A stretch of 64,000 nucleotides of DNA. Source: Aurifilum marmelostoma (Eukaryota; Ascomycota; Sordariomycetes; Diaporthales; Cryphonectriaceae). The position numbers and the translations under genes were made by a program. Below are positions 11,702-22,841 of the stretch, in pieces. Position 1 is the first letter of the stretch; the number at the start of each line of letters is the position of its first letter. The notes beneath the pieces are model-generated. The model saw nothing but the letters and a program-made list of their open reading frames with translations, was not told the origin of the DNA and did not search any database. The stretch is from positions 1,922,001 through 1,986,000 of the forward strand of contig JAMXSV010000008.1 of the NCBI GenBank assembly GCA_027559495.1, written 5' to 3'.

Positions 11702-12844
11702 ATGGACCCTTACTCCTCCGAAGGCGAGCTGATCAACATCCACGCCGCCTTCCATCAGTACCAATACGAGTCCGTGCTCAACGACTTTGACCCGTCGTCC
11801 TTCTCCCCCGAGAACCACCTCCCCGCCCGTGTCCTCCAGCTGCGGGCGCGCATCGCCCTTGGCCAGGGCCAGGATGTCCTCGACGAGGTCAAGGGCGACA
11901 AGGAGCCAGAGCTGGTCGCGGTGTCGGCGCTCGCGGCGCTGAGCCTGGGCGAGGAGGAGGCGGCCGTGGGGATCGTGGAGGGCCTCCTGAACGCGAGCGG
12001 CGACGGGGCTGCGGAGAATGCGATTGTGCAGGTGCTGGGGGGCACGGTGCTTGCTGCCGCTGGCAAGGGCGAGGAGGCTCTGGCCCTGCTGGGCCGGCAT
12101 CAGGGAAATCGTGAGTGCTATATTCATTCTGTTGCTTTTGAACGAAAGACCTTCTTAGGGGATCAAGAGGTGAAAGGAGGGGAAAACAGGTTGAGGTCGT
12201 TACATCTACATCCGGATACAGAGAGGCTAATGTGTGGAAATGCCTTTGAATCACTACAGTCGATGCCGTTGCCCTGATCGTCCAGATCCACCTACAACAG
12301 AACCGCAACGACCTCGCAGTCAAGGAGGTCACGGCTGCGCGGCGGTGGGCACAGGACAGCATCCTGGTCAACCTGGCCGAGTCCTGGGTCGGCCTGCGAC
12401 TGGGCGGCGAGAAGTACCAGCAGGCATTCTACGTCTTTGAGGAGCTCGCACAGGCACCATCCACCTCATCGGTGCAGACGCTCGTCGCGCAGGCCGTCGC
12501 AGAGCTTCACCTCGGCCGGAGCGAAGAGGCACAGTCGGCGCTGGACCAGGCACTGAAGAAGGAGCCGAACAATGCGGAGGCTATCGCCAACTCGCTGGTG
12601 TTGCAGGTTATTGCTGGGAAGGACCCTAAGGAGTCGATCGAGTATGTGATGCAGTCGGTCTATGGCTCTGATCACCCCATCCCTATAGTCTCAAAACCGG
12701 ACTGGACACCGCTGACTGACTTCCTCCCGATATAGGTCTCTGAAGAAGGCGGCGCCACAGCATGCGTTCCTGACAGATTTGGAAGAGAAGAGTCAACTGT
12801 TCGACACTGCGGCGTCGAAATTCAGCGCCAAGGTTGCGGCGTAG
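11702..12844 (+). CDS. coatomer subunit epsilon (COPI coat)
   Basis: Exons 11702-12110, 12260-12641 and 12736-12844 give 299 residues, close to the usual size of epsilon-COP. The N-terminus (ELINIHAAFHQYQYESVLND) and the C-terminal block with LDQALKKEPNNAEAIAN are characteristic, and the Ala/Leu-rich middle reads as TPR-like helical pairs. Epsilon-COP stabilises alpha-COP in the B-subcomplex of the COPI coat on Golgi-to-ER vesicles. Both introns have standard borders (GTGAGT...ACAG and GTATGT...ATAG) and keep frame (LDAVALIV and ESLKKAAPQHAF across the junctions). Yeast orthologue is SEC28; I leave the symbol blank as naming differs between fungi. Confidence 0.93.
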
Positions 12845-13799
12845 AACATGCTTGGTTTGATTACCTAAGTTAAGAGGCTTAAAAAAAAGAAAAATAATAG
12901 ACTTCACGAGACATGATTTATATGCGGTCGCCTGAAGCGCAATTGGGTATCCGTGCCTGCATTTTATTGCATCAAGATGCTGCTCTTCTGTTGTTCTGTC
13001 CTGATATCCGACCATCTGAGACGTGACTCTAAGCCAATGCATGACGAAGGAGACACCGAGATATGTGGCTCCTTCGACAGGATCATAGCTTGCAGGAGTG
13101 CAGTGATATCTGGGAGCACTTGGGATCTGCACATTTTTCTGGTCGACGAAGAAGATTCGTCCTGGAGGACGTGAACGAAACACTAACAATTGTGAACGAT
13201 CGGATGGATGCCACTGTCGAAAGACTCCGAATCCCAATCGTGACCGCTTCTGCCGTCCCAGGCATCACGCATGCCATTGGAATTGACATCACCGCCGTCA
13301 CGATGATCGGTCAGAGTAACGGTACGTGTCATGGAGCTGCTTATCGTGACGATGCCATTCTGGAGGGACTAGGAATCCATCCAAAAAGCCATCACAGGGG
13401 GTGCCTAACCTAGTAGATACTCACCTCTGTTGGATGCACAATGACGAGGTCCCTGTCGGAAGACTCTTGACAAGCGTTTCCCATGGACCGTGGCTGCTCA
13501 CCTACCCCATTCACCGCTCGCTAGCGCGTGAACAGTCTATGAGGGCTTGAGCGGTAGCGCGGGCTGTCCAAGGTGGAAACAAACGAGGGGAAAGGAATGG
13601 GGACAGGGGCACCTCGGGCGAGAAGCTCATGAGAATCCACTCTCGGATATCCTCTATTCACTTCCTTTTTTCTCATTTACGCTCGTGCATTTGTCGTATG
13701 CACCAGCCAGCTTAGTCCCCATGGGGTCAAGCGCGCAACAGACCCGAAAGTTCTGTCAGAAAACCGTCGATGACATCACTGAAGCTGACGATGACGGGG

Positions 13800-13844
13800 G
13801 AGAAAGGAAGGACAGCGAGACAGTCTGTCCCGTCTTCCTTTCTC
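13800..13844. repeat. inverted repeat able to form a hairpin
   Basis: Arms GAGAAAGGAAG (13800-13810) and CTTCCTTTCTC (13834-13844) are exact reverse complements. Inside them GACAG (13811-13815) pairs with CTGTC (13825-13829), giving 16 paired bases with a 4-nt bulge and a 9-nt loop. No flanking transposon features seen. Confidence 0.6.
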
Positions 13845-13951
13845 ATGCATACAGGGTTCGATCTGACGGGAGGAGGTCGTGGCATCTGGTAGAGAAGGCC
13901 AGATGATGGGCTCTCACTAAGTGTGTTGTCTGTCGCAACTCCACCTGCCAT

Positions 13952-13967
13952 CATGATGATCATCATG
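13952..13967. repeat. 16-bp perfect palindrome
   Basis: CATGATGATCATCATG is its own reverse complement. It may be a dimeric transcription factor site or chance in a short-word-rich stretch. Confidence 0.55.
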
Positions 13968-14770
13968 CATGTACAGCTGGCTCTGGTCGAGACCCTAGGA
14001 GGGGACATATCGTGCATGTGAACGGTCTATCATCGACGATCGGATTGTTGAGGCACTGTTCTGACAATCGCCCATATTGCTGACAGTTCTGTCGTTGATC
14101 CCAATCTCTCCAGAGATCGGAGCCGGAACAGAGCCTCCTACACTGCCCAAAACAAACAATCCAGGACGGTCTAGACGACTTGGTGTGCCACCGGACTCCG
14201 GAGGGTGGCGGATCTTCAGCGGATTTGCATACTTAGCCTGGGTAGATTTTTAGATCTTTCTGGCCGCTTCGACGGCCCAGATCGATCCCTGAGGACCTGT
14301 TTGCCTTGGCCAGCCAAATCTGACCCCGAATAAACCGGGGGGTTCAGGTTCAGACACGGCCAGGGCCTTGAGCCCAAAGGCCCATGGGGGCCTCCTGCTA
14401 TGGTGGGCGTCTCGTCAGCCAGTCGTTGGCGCACACCCTTCCCCCTCAACCCTGTCCTGCTCTGCCTGGTTTCCATCTTTACGCGCTCCAAGCTGCTGCT
14501 GCATAGTGACGATCCGACGATCCTCCCTCCTTTTCCCTACCACCAGCCCTTCTAGGCCCTCGCCTCCCAGGGGCACTCGGCTACTGAGGACATAGCGCAG
14601 AGCACGCTTTGCGAGCAGCCAGAAGGAGAAAGAAGCGGGAGGAATGATTAGCCTCATGCACAGTTACGCCCTCGCAGTAGTGGGGGGGTTTTTTTTCTTC
14701 TTCTTTTTGCAGCGCGACAGGACAATACAAGCCACGAATGCCTAGGCTAGGCTCCTCCTTATGGAGCCTC

Positions 14771-14790
14771 TTTTTTTTTTTTTTTTTTTT
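14771..14790. repeat. T20 homopolymer
   Basis: Uninterrupted run of 20 T about 390 nt upstream of the HAD phosphatase start. Such tracts are common nucleosome-depleting promoter elements in fungi; length may also be affected by sequencing. Confidence 0.6.
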
Positions 14791-15180
14791 GTTTCCGCTT
14801 TACTTTGGTAGACGGTCGTCATCTTGCTGGCCAGTCCTTATCTCTCCTAGCCTGTTTCAAGGTTGGCGTCGGTTTGGTGAATTTTCCAACGACGTCGCCG
14901 CTGGGCCCTGGCGGAAACCCCGGTAGCCATGGCTCACGATGTGTTCCTGTCTTAGCTTTGTGATATATATATATATGTAGAATATATAGTCTACTTTTTT
15001 TCTTCCGGGTTCAGCGAGTTTCTGTCCCTACCTCTTGTCTTCTTGTTTCTCACCAAGTACGAGCTTGAAATCCTTTTTTTTTTGTGTGTAGGGTTGAATA
15101 CTCGAGGAGTTGACCTGATTTCTATTTTCGCCATTCAAAGTCGTTTCTCCACAAGGTCACTCACAACAACATCCAACAAG

Positions 15181-16306
15181 ATGCCTGCGGCCACGATTCC
15201 TGCTCCCATCACCGTCAAGGAACCCTCCAACCTGGCGGGTTCCCCAAACAAGAAGAGAAAGATCATCTGCTTCTCTGGTACGTCCACTGACAGCTTCAAC
15301 CCCCTTCCCCCCCCACCTTCTCTCTCTCTCCTAGTAGCCAGCCAGCAGCTGACGGCTCCTCCCAACAGATTTCGATGGTACAATCTTCATGCAAGACACA
15401 GGACACGTCCTGTTCGACAACTTTGGCTGCGGCTCCAAGCGGCGAGACATGCTGGACGAGCAGATCAAGACGGGCGAGCGCTCGTTCCGCGAGGTGTCGG
15501 AGGAGATGTGGGGCTCGCTCAACGTGCCCTTTGACGACGGCTTCGAGGTCATGGAGGAGTCTCTCGACATCGACCCGGACTTCCGGTCCTTCCACAAGTT
15601 CTGCCTGGACAACAGCATCCCCTTCAACGTCATCTCGGCCGGCCTCAAGCCCGTCCTGCGCAGGGTGCTCGACACCTTCCTGGGCGAGGAGCAGTCCAAG
15701 CACATCGACATCGTCGCCAACGACGCCGACATCAACCAGGACGGCTCCGAGTGGAAGGTCCTCTGGCGCCACAACGACACCGACCTCGGCCACGACAAGG
15801 CCCTCTCCATCCAGGAGGCCCGCGCCGCCGCCGAGGCCGACCTGGCAGGCGACGACGGCACCATCCCCCTGATCGTCTTCATCGGCGACGGCGTCTCGGA
15901 CCTCCCCGCCGCCCGCCAGGCCGATGTCCTCTTTGCCCGCCGCGGCCTGCGCCTCGAGGAGTACTGCGTCGAGAACAGCATCAGCTACATCCCCTTCGAT
16001 ACCTTCGCCGGCATCCAGCGCGAGCTCGAGGGCATCATGGCCGAGGACGCCCAGAAGACGGGCGGCATGGGCGTCCCTGCGCGGTTCAACCCGAGGGCCA
16101 ACCTCTGGCGCCGGGTCTCGAGCAAGAATGCCGTGCCGCGGTACGTTGTCATGTCGCCTTCGCGCGAGGAAAAGATGTTCCTGTGGCCCGATGCCTTCAC
16201 CGAGCTCAAGACGCCTGGTGTCGAGATCACGAGAGAGCTGGGTAGCGTGCTGGAGGATGACGTTGTTGAGCCCAAGACGCCCGCCGTTGTTGTGCCTGCT
16301 GCGTAA
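15181..16306 (+). CDS. HAD-superfamily phosphatase (MtnX / phosphoserine phosphatase-like)
   Basis: Exons 15181-15277 and 15369-16306 give 344 residues. The intron splits the catalytic motif, so splicing yields DFDGT, which carries the HAD nucleophile Asp and the general acid/base Asp. A cap-type helical insert follows, then motif II (VISAGLKP, Ser) and motif IV IGDGVSDLPAA, with its metal-binding Asp residues. This matches the fungal group related to MtnX-type phosphatases and yeast YNL010W, thought to dephosphorylate small metabolites; the substrate cannot be told from sequence. The mature start MPAATIPAP is preceded by a long pyrimidine-rich leader open in the same frame but without an ATG. 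The tail past about residue 270 is less conserved. Confidence 0.88.
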
Positions 16307-18060
16307 GGGGAGGGAAGGGAGCTATGCATCAGATCCCTTTTGTGGTTTTTTTCTTCTTCTTTCTGCTGTTTACTTGCGAGGAGTCATTGGGTAGACTGTC
16401 ATATACCTACAAGACAGGCACACATATACAACAGGTCAAGAGGGCATGGCGTTGGGGGAATGAATGAATGATGAAACAGAGCTCATTACTTTGGGACAAG
16501 AATTGATATCTGAGATAAAAACAAAAATCTACAACGCATACTTCTTTTTTGGAAGCAATCACTCTTGCGCATTCTTCCCATATCTCTTGTGACAAAGACT
16601 ATTGTCCCATGTGCTCTCAACAGGTTGACTTGAACACAACACACAGTTCATGTACCCTCAGCTAGTCCAGCCAATGGAATCTAATCAACTGTCACATCTC
16701 GTGTGAATGCATCCGTAAAGGTAGTGAATCTTGGTTCACTAAAGGCTGGGTCTAATAATTAGCTGGCTGGTGCTGTGAGGGTATGATTATTTATCTCTCA
16801 GGTGATTTAATATATTGGTGCTGACAGACAGTCATACGCTCGCTGCTCATAGACCATGATGCAACCCGTCCACCTCCATCACATCATATACCAGACCTAG
16901 AGCTCTGGTCAATCAATCCTACTCTGGTCAGCCTACAGTATATTCATTCGCATGATCCTGATAAAGCCAACCATGCAACTTTATTGCTGTCTCGCTCTTT
17001 ACTTCTTACCACCTCAGCAGCCCAGGATCGCATGCACACAACTCAACTTTGCACATGCAACCACCATTATGTATTAGTAGACGACTCAAAGAGATGACGA
17101 CGACTGCCAAGGTTCATGAGTGGTATAGTGGTAGCCAGGCTCCCCGTGCGTGCAGACTATCAAGCTAGTATCATAGAATAGGGAGTAACAAGTGGTTCGG
17201 CACCAGTCACATTCGACTTCACATGTGTGCACACATGCACACATACTCACGTCCAGTCAACTACCCAATCTGACTCTCATATGTGCGCATGGCCTTGCTT
17301 TAATAAAGCAGGAGCCAAGACGACGGGGAGGGAAGAAATCAGCCGTTTCCCCCGGCCTCGGTATTGAATTCTACTTGTTACACACAGACAGACAGACGCA
17401 TAAATAAGAAACCAAGGTCCAGGACTGAATTGACTTTACGGATTCTCATCCGACAGGAGGAGGTGGAGTTCCGCTCTCCGGGGTTGCCAAGATCAACCAC
17501 GACGCTGGGGAGATATTGTAGCACAGAATACATAGTAACTGCATTTCGGATATGTGGGCGGACACTCTTCCCGGTAGAGGAGGGGCGGGTAGAAAAGACA
17601 AGGGCATCGGGAAGAGGGCGGACCTGCATTGATGGGCAATACTTACGCGGCGTGCAAACGTTGCAGCACCGGAACCAGTTTCCATGGCTAGACCAGCCGA
17701 ATACGTAGATAACCTCTCTTCCCTTTGCCTTCTTGGCCGAGCCATGGACTCCCCTGATAGGCGGGTGTCTCGTGCAGATGGATTTGTTCCACGAACGGGG
17801 GCGTTCGCTTGCACAGACTCGGTCGACCAGACCTTACTTGCCATAGTGATGCACAGCCTTGGCACGGAGTGTAGATGGTGATGTTCAAGGGCTGTGCCTG
17901 TGAATCTGTTATGGTGTGTAGTCTGCCCCTTGCCATGGGATGCTACTCCGATGCTATTTCTATTTACGACTCTTTCACTTCTCCTTTTACTAGGCTCTTC
18001 GAGGCGACCGACAGAATCCTTACATATACCTCCAAGCATGAAGACCATGCCCGGAAGAAA
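16307..18060. other. intergenic region upstream of the Pth11-like gene
   Basis: About 1.75 kb. No gene supported by composition or splice logic. A short tRNA A-box-like string near 17120 was examined and rejected. The right end is open in frame with the receptor gene back to an ATG at 17875. Confidence 0.5.
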
Positions 18061-19329
18061 ATGGCGCAAATATACGCGCAAGGCTATGACTGCCAGACAG
18101 ACCTCATGAACGGACAGCCACCAGCCGCAGGAGGCAACAGAGAGCCCTCTTCAGGTCTCGACGGAACGAACAGCACGACGAGCACAAACGACACTACTCC
18201 ATCCGCGGGGCCCGCCGTCCAGAGCAGCTATGGAGCCTCAGGACCAGAGGTTCTCTGCGTAGTCTGGGCCCTGGTGACGATCGCAGCGGTCTTCCTCGCA
18301 GCGCGCGTCACCATCAAGCAGCGGTGCCGCAAGGGCCTGTGGTGGGACGACAGCTTCCTCATCGCCTCGTGGGTGATGCTGGTCCTCTTTGCAGGCGCAA
18401 CAACCTACTGTGCGCATGTCGGCCTGGGCAGCCACAGCGATGGGGTAGGCATCCAGCAGACACCCTTGCAGCTCTGCACCGTCGTGGCCACCGTGTTCGC
18501 TGTGCTAGGCGCCGCGTGGAGCAAGACGTCCTTCGCGCTCACCCTGCTGCGCATCACCAGGGCCGGCGGGAGAAGGACGCTGTACTGGACCATCTGGGCC
18601 ATCGTCGTCAGCCTCAACGTCTTGCTGTCGTTCAACGCCCTCATCTGGTTTATCTCCTGCAGCCCGGTGGCCGGGGCGTGGAACGCAAGCCTGCACGCGC
18701 AGTGCTGGCGCCGAAGCGTCGTCGTTGTCTACACCGAGTTCGCGGCGGCGTACTCGGCGGGCATGGATTTCATCCTAGCGGCGGTGCCGTGGGCGGTCAT
18801 CATGAAGCTGCGGATGAGGACGGTAGAGAAGCTCGGTGTGCTCGTCTGCATGAGTCTCGGCGTGTTGTGAGTGTTGCTGTCGTCCGTCTTGCTGCTTGAA
18901 TGCTGACTGCCCTTCAGCGCCGGCTGCACCTCCATTATGCGTTCCGTCACGGTGTCGACATTGTACTCGGGTGACTATACCTACGAGGCAGGTCAGCTGT
19001 TCATCTGGACGGGCGCCGAGCTGGCAACAACCATCGTGGCGGCATCCATCCCAGTGCTGCGGGCCGTATTCAGCGACCTGGTGGGGTCCATGTGCCACCA
19101 AAAAGGGCCCATGACGGAGCTGCACACGTTCCAGACGATCAAGGACGGCGAGGGGATACGTGTGACGAGGGAGACGATCATCACCAGGACACCGCTCGAT
19201 GTAGAGGAGCGCGGCCTGACCGTGTTCAGCTCGAGCTTAGTGGCGGGGCACAGCGAGGAGGATCTGTTGTCGCCTGTGTTAACGGAGCCTGGGCAGACAT
19301 ATCATTCCTTTCTCAAGGACAAAGGTTGA
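18061..19329 (+). CDS. Pth11-like seven-transmembrane receptor (fungal rhodopsin-like integral membrane protein)
   Basis: Exons 18061-18866 and 18918-19329 give 405 residues. A 51-nt intron with GTGAGT...TTCAG joins LGVL to AGCTSIMRS within TM6. Seven hydrophobic segments are visible, from GPEVLCVVWALVTIAAVF (TM1) to LATTIVAASIPVLRAVF (TM7). WWDDSFLIASW at TM2 and ALIWFISCSPVAGAWN after TM4 are hallmarks of this very large fungal family, which includes Magnaporthe Pth11 (surface sensing, G-protein signalling). There is no N-terminal CFEM domain; the exposed N-terminus is Ser/Thr/Asn-rich with possible glycosylation sites. ATG 18061 has the best context (AAAATGG); 17875 and 18106 are in-frame alternatives. 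Ligand unknown. Confidence 0.87.
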
Positions 19330-20617
19330 TGGTAATAATCCCAAGCCTCTTTAGTGTATCTTTTACCATCTTCTGGCGCAGTCTCCCAGTGAGTCAAGAC
19401 GACACCAAAAAATTAAAAAAGGAATAAAACAAAAAAAAGGCAGGCAAGGAATGCTGCGAGGGGCAGACGTCAGGGGTCTGCGCGGAGAATTTGTTGGGCC
19501 TTCCCAAGATCACGGGTACTACTTTAGTACGGTACAGATTAAGTTTTCCAGTCGCCTGGTGGTGACACGATCGGTTCGTGGAGCTTCCGCCCAGGTGGAA
19601 ACACGAGACAATGAGAACATTTTATCTAAGTGGTCAGATCAAGAGCGAGGCAAGATCAGATAATAATCGGCAGAGGACGGGGTGGGGGAAAAAAAAAAGA
19701 GGGACCCCCCTCCTCCTGAGACCCTTTTCCTGGACAGAGTGGGAAGAAGGAGATGGGGACAGAGATCTACATAGTACGAGGACAACTACGTAAACTTCTG
19801 GGGTCTCTGCGCAGCGGAAGATGGACTTCCCTGATCGGGACCAAGGGCGGCCGGCATCGTTCGATTTTCAGGGCTCAAATCGAACCACCGCAGACATAAG
19901 CCCAGCCAACCAGGCCGTTCGCCAGTGATTACCAACTCATTTCCCCGTCAGGGTATTGGCTGGACTCCTTGTCAGACGCTTCCGAGAATGGCATCAGGCC
20001 GAGCAGGAGAAGTGGCTCCCAGGGGGGGAAGGTCGAAAGAGGTGTGAGCAAGAGAGGGAGAGGGGGAGGGAGACATGTGCCCCTCCTCTTTCTTGCATGT
20101 CTGTTCTTGGGACCCTGATGGGCGGACGACAAGCGTTGGGCGCATAAAATTGTGGAGATCTCTGGTCCCATCTCTTCTGTTTTTGTGTTTTTTTTATGGC
20201 ATGTGTGTGGGCCTTTACTTATTGGTGTCCCCATCCCCTTGCGCTGCCACCTGCTATGGGTTGATGTAAGTAGCATGTCAATCCTCCTTCCACAGTACAC
20301 ATGAATCCTTCTTTAAAAAGGTCCAACCCCTAGCCCTTCTTTCTCTTTTAAAAAGGAGAGAGACGTCCCATTACTTGATTCTCTACATCGTCACGTCGAA
20401 AACGTTTCCCCAAAGACATAACCGTCGTACATCCATCCATCGCCAGCCTCCCCTTCAACACCACCAGTCCACCCACCCCGCGCCATAAGATCTCCATACT
20501 GAACTCGCCACGAACCTATACAGCACTCGAATACAGCCTTGTTCACACGAGAAACTTGAGAGGAACATATACATCACGATCACACCCAAAAACATCAGGA
20601 AAAAAAAAAAGGAAAAA
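19330..20617. other. intergenic region upstream of the 86-residue gene
   Basis: About 1.3 kb. The right part carries two copies of TTTAAAAAGG (20312-20321 and 20347-20356), then a C-rich stretch that looks like a 5' leader for the small gene at 20618. Otherwise nothing recognisable. Confidence 0.5.
20312..20356 (+). promoter_or_regulatory. duplicated TATA-like element TTTAAAAAGG
   Basis: Two identical 10-mers 35 nt apart, about 260-300 nt before the ATG at 20618. Either could be the core promoter of a transcript with a long leader. Confidence 0.4.
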
Positions 20618-20878
20618 ATGTCTCCCTCCTGCGTCCTCTCGTCACACCTCGCCAGGCAGTTCGCTGCCTCGTGGAAGGAAATGCGCCATCCCCTCGAGCC
20701 CGGCATGACTTCTCCCACCGGCAACCACAGCAGCGGCACATCCTACTTCCAGCGCGCCGGATCCCCGACCGGCTCTGACGACGGCAAGCGCTCCATGGAC
20801 AACGACCGCAGCAGCGCTTCCGGTGCCCCAATGACGAGGACGACTTCAAACTCGAGCTGGAAATGGGGAAGCCGATAG
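20618..20878 (+). CDS. small Ser-rich protein of unknown function (86 aa)
   Basis: Not a family I can name. The frame codes 86 residues beginning MSPSCVLSSHLARQFAASWK and ending in a Ser/Thr-rich tail that closes with SSWKWGSR. Support: a purine-rich start context, a duplicated TATA-like element and leader-like sequence upstream, GC-rich codon use matching the window, and a hydrophilic, low-complexity but non-random composition typical of small fungal stress or regulatory proteins. No signal peptide or membrane segment. A non-coding transcript is possible. Confidence 0.5.
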   Translation: MSPSCVLSSHLARQFAASWKEMRHPLEPGMTSPTGNHSSGTSYFQRAGSPTGSDDGKRSMDNDRSSASGAPMTRTTSNSSWKWGSR

Positions 20879-22841
20879 AAGTCGCGAAACGACATGCACA
20901 CAGACGCACATCCACACAACTTATACACACACGGCACAACATACACACACACAACATTAACCCTATCACATTCCCGTCAAGACGAGCGACAAACCTGCGC
21001 CTCAGTTTCTTGTCCGTCCATCATCAGCCTTGATCAGACCTGGTGCATTTCTCAGCATTACAAAAGCCAGCCCTTGGCTTTTTAGCAATCGACTGCTGCA
21101 GTTACTGTACTACCAATACACCTGCCGGCGGGAGGGGCAGGGGAAATGCCATTAAAACCGCAGAGAGGCGGGGTCCTCGCAATCCAGCCTAGGGGGTTTC
21201 GTCATCCCGCCTCACTTCACACAGCAACCGTACAACAACCAGCCCCCCCCGTGATCTACACGAGGCGGTAGAACCCGTGAACCTTATCCCGAACAACAGG
21301 AAATAAAAAAAAACACAAGACGCGAAAAAAAAAAAAAAGCTGCAGGGAAGGTGGCATTATCTTTCTTCCGTCGCGTCGGCTTTTGAACAGGTTCTTGGTG
21401 GGAATCACCTCATTACCAAGGGTGTTCGGGAGTAAGACACACACACGACAAGCATGAACTACCATCGCCGGAGGAAGGAGGCTGTGGGTGGCGGCGTTTC
21501 TGCTGTGCCTGTTTGCAGTTGAAACAGGGCAGGGCTGGGCCAGCTTGGCATGAAGCGTCCTGGCGGGGCTATTGCGTGCTCATGGGGCTTTGGGCGTGTG
21601 TTTAGGGGGAAACCATATACAAAAAAAAACATACTTAATACCACAGCAACACTGGGGTGAGGGGTTTTGGGCGGGGATCAGGACGGGGGTCTGGCATCAT
21701 CCGCCACACTGGCGTTCGGGTTTTACTAAGTACTAGAGAGGGGGGTGTCGATTATTCACGTTTGACGGGTTTGGTTGTCATGTCTTGCGGCAATTAAGAT
21801 AGACATAGCCAGGGAGAGAGAGATTCACAAACACAGATTGATACCCCTTTTTTTTGTTTACTTCTTTTTCCTAGATATTCGCTCATTCATCTCTTTCCCC
21901 TATTCCTTCTCCTGCCGTGCAGAGCCAATAACATGCTACAATACCGTCACCGCCTCAGGGCAAGGAAGAGTGCTTCTTGTACAACTCAGCATAAGTTAAG
22001 ACACTAGGAGAAAAGGTGGGTTGGGGGAGGGGGAGAGAAGATTGGGGGGGGGGGGCTGTCTGAATAAGGTACCTCAGAAGCACCCCTGACTTGGGCGATC
22101 AGCAGTTCTATCCATCGGACAAGGCCGAAAATCTTACGTTCAAGAGGCAGCGAGCGGTAAAGCCTTTTTCCCATTCAGTCTGATGACGGTGGCCGCTTGT
22201 TTGGTTAATGGAAGTTTGTACTTCTGGTGTAATTTTGAGCGCGATATCCCCGGTATTGCCACACAGGAGGTGTGCGCGTGTCCACTTGTCAAGTAAATGA
22301 TCAGATCTAATCTACATCAGGAGAAAGAAGAAATAAAAAAAACAAGAAAATGAAAAGAAGAAACAAGCCTGGCTGATCTGCGTAGATGTCAAGGCGCCAA
22401 GCGAGATCATGAGCGTCAAGCGAATCTACCGGGTCTGTGATCTAGAACCGCACGCTCCCTCGACTTGTCTGTGCTTGGGTAACTATTGACAAAGATGTAC
22501 TGCTTGGGTTGTATGGATGGTCCTAATTCGGGACTTACCTCTTATATCCAGTCTGATTTTCTATCTTCTTTTTCGTCCCCGTAAATTAAAGAGAGGGAGG
22601 GGGGGGACAAACGGACGATTGTTTCCGGTGGGGATAGGCATATCCCACCAGAGTTAAGCCGCTAGTAGCCAATTTTGATAACAGAGAGTGAGTTACTCTG
22701 TAGGTCATAGAACAGCTTTTCGACCTCCAGAATAGATTCAAGTACTTCTCCAATCTCTCTTAAAGTTACATGGCTCTCTACTCCTGGACCATCAACCTGT
22801 ATCAAGTATCTACTACATCTCCCACTAATCTCTGCCTCTAT
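20879..22841. other. convergent intergenic spacer with many homopolymers
   Basis: About 2 kb between the 3' ends of the small gene and the mannanase gene. Contains runs of A (around 21324-21338) and G (22043-22055). No gene supported. Confidence 0.5.

Larger units (their letters stand above)
12845..15180. other. long intergenic region upstream of the HAD phosphatase gene
   Basis: About 2.3 kb without a supported gene. It contains a 16-bp perfect palindrome (13952-13967), a stem-loop-forming inverted repeat (13800-13844), a T20 run (14771-14790) and a short TA run (about 14964-14975). The last several hundred bases probably form the promoter and leader of the next gene. Confidence 0.5.

Noticed and set aside
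12683..13237. 184-codon ORF on the minus strand
   Set aside because: It lies antisense to the last exon of the coatomer epsilon gene and its 3' flank, with no recognisable domain or start support.
17110..17210. tRNA-like A box (TGGTATAGTGGT) with a GGTTCG string about 75 nt on
   Set aside because: No acceptor or anticodon stem could be paired and the B box does not match the consensus.
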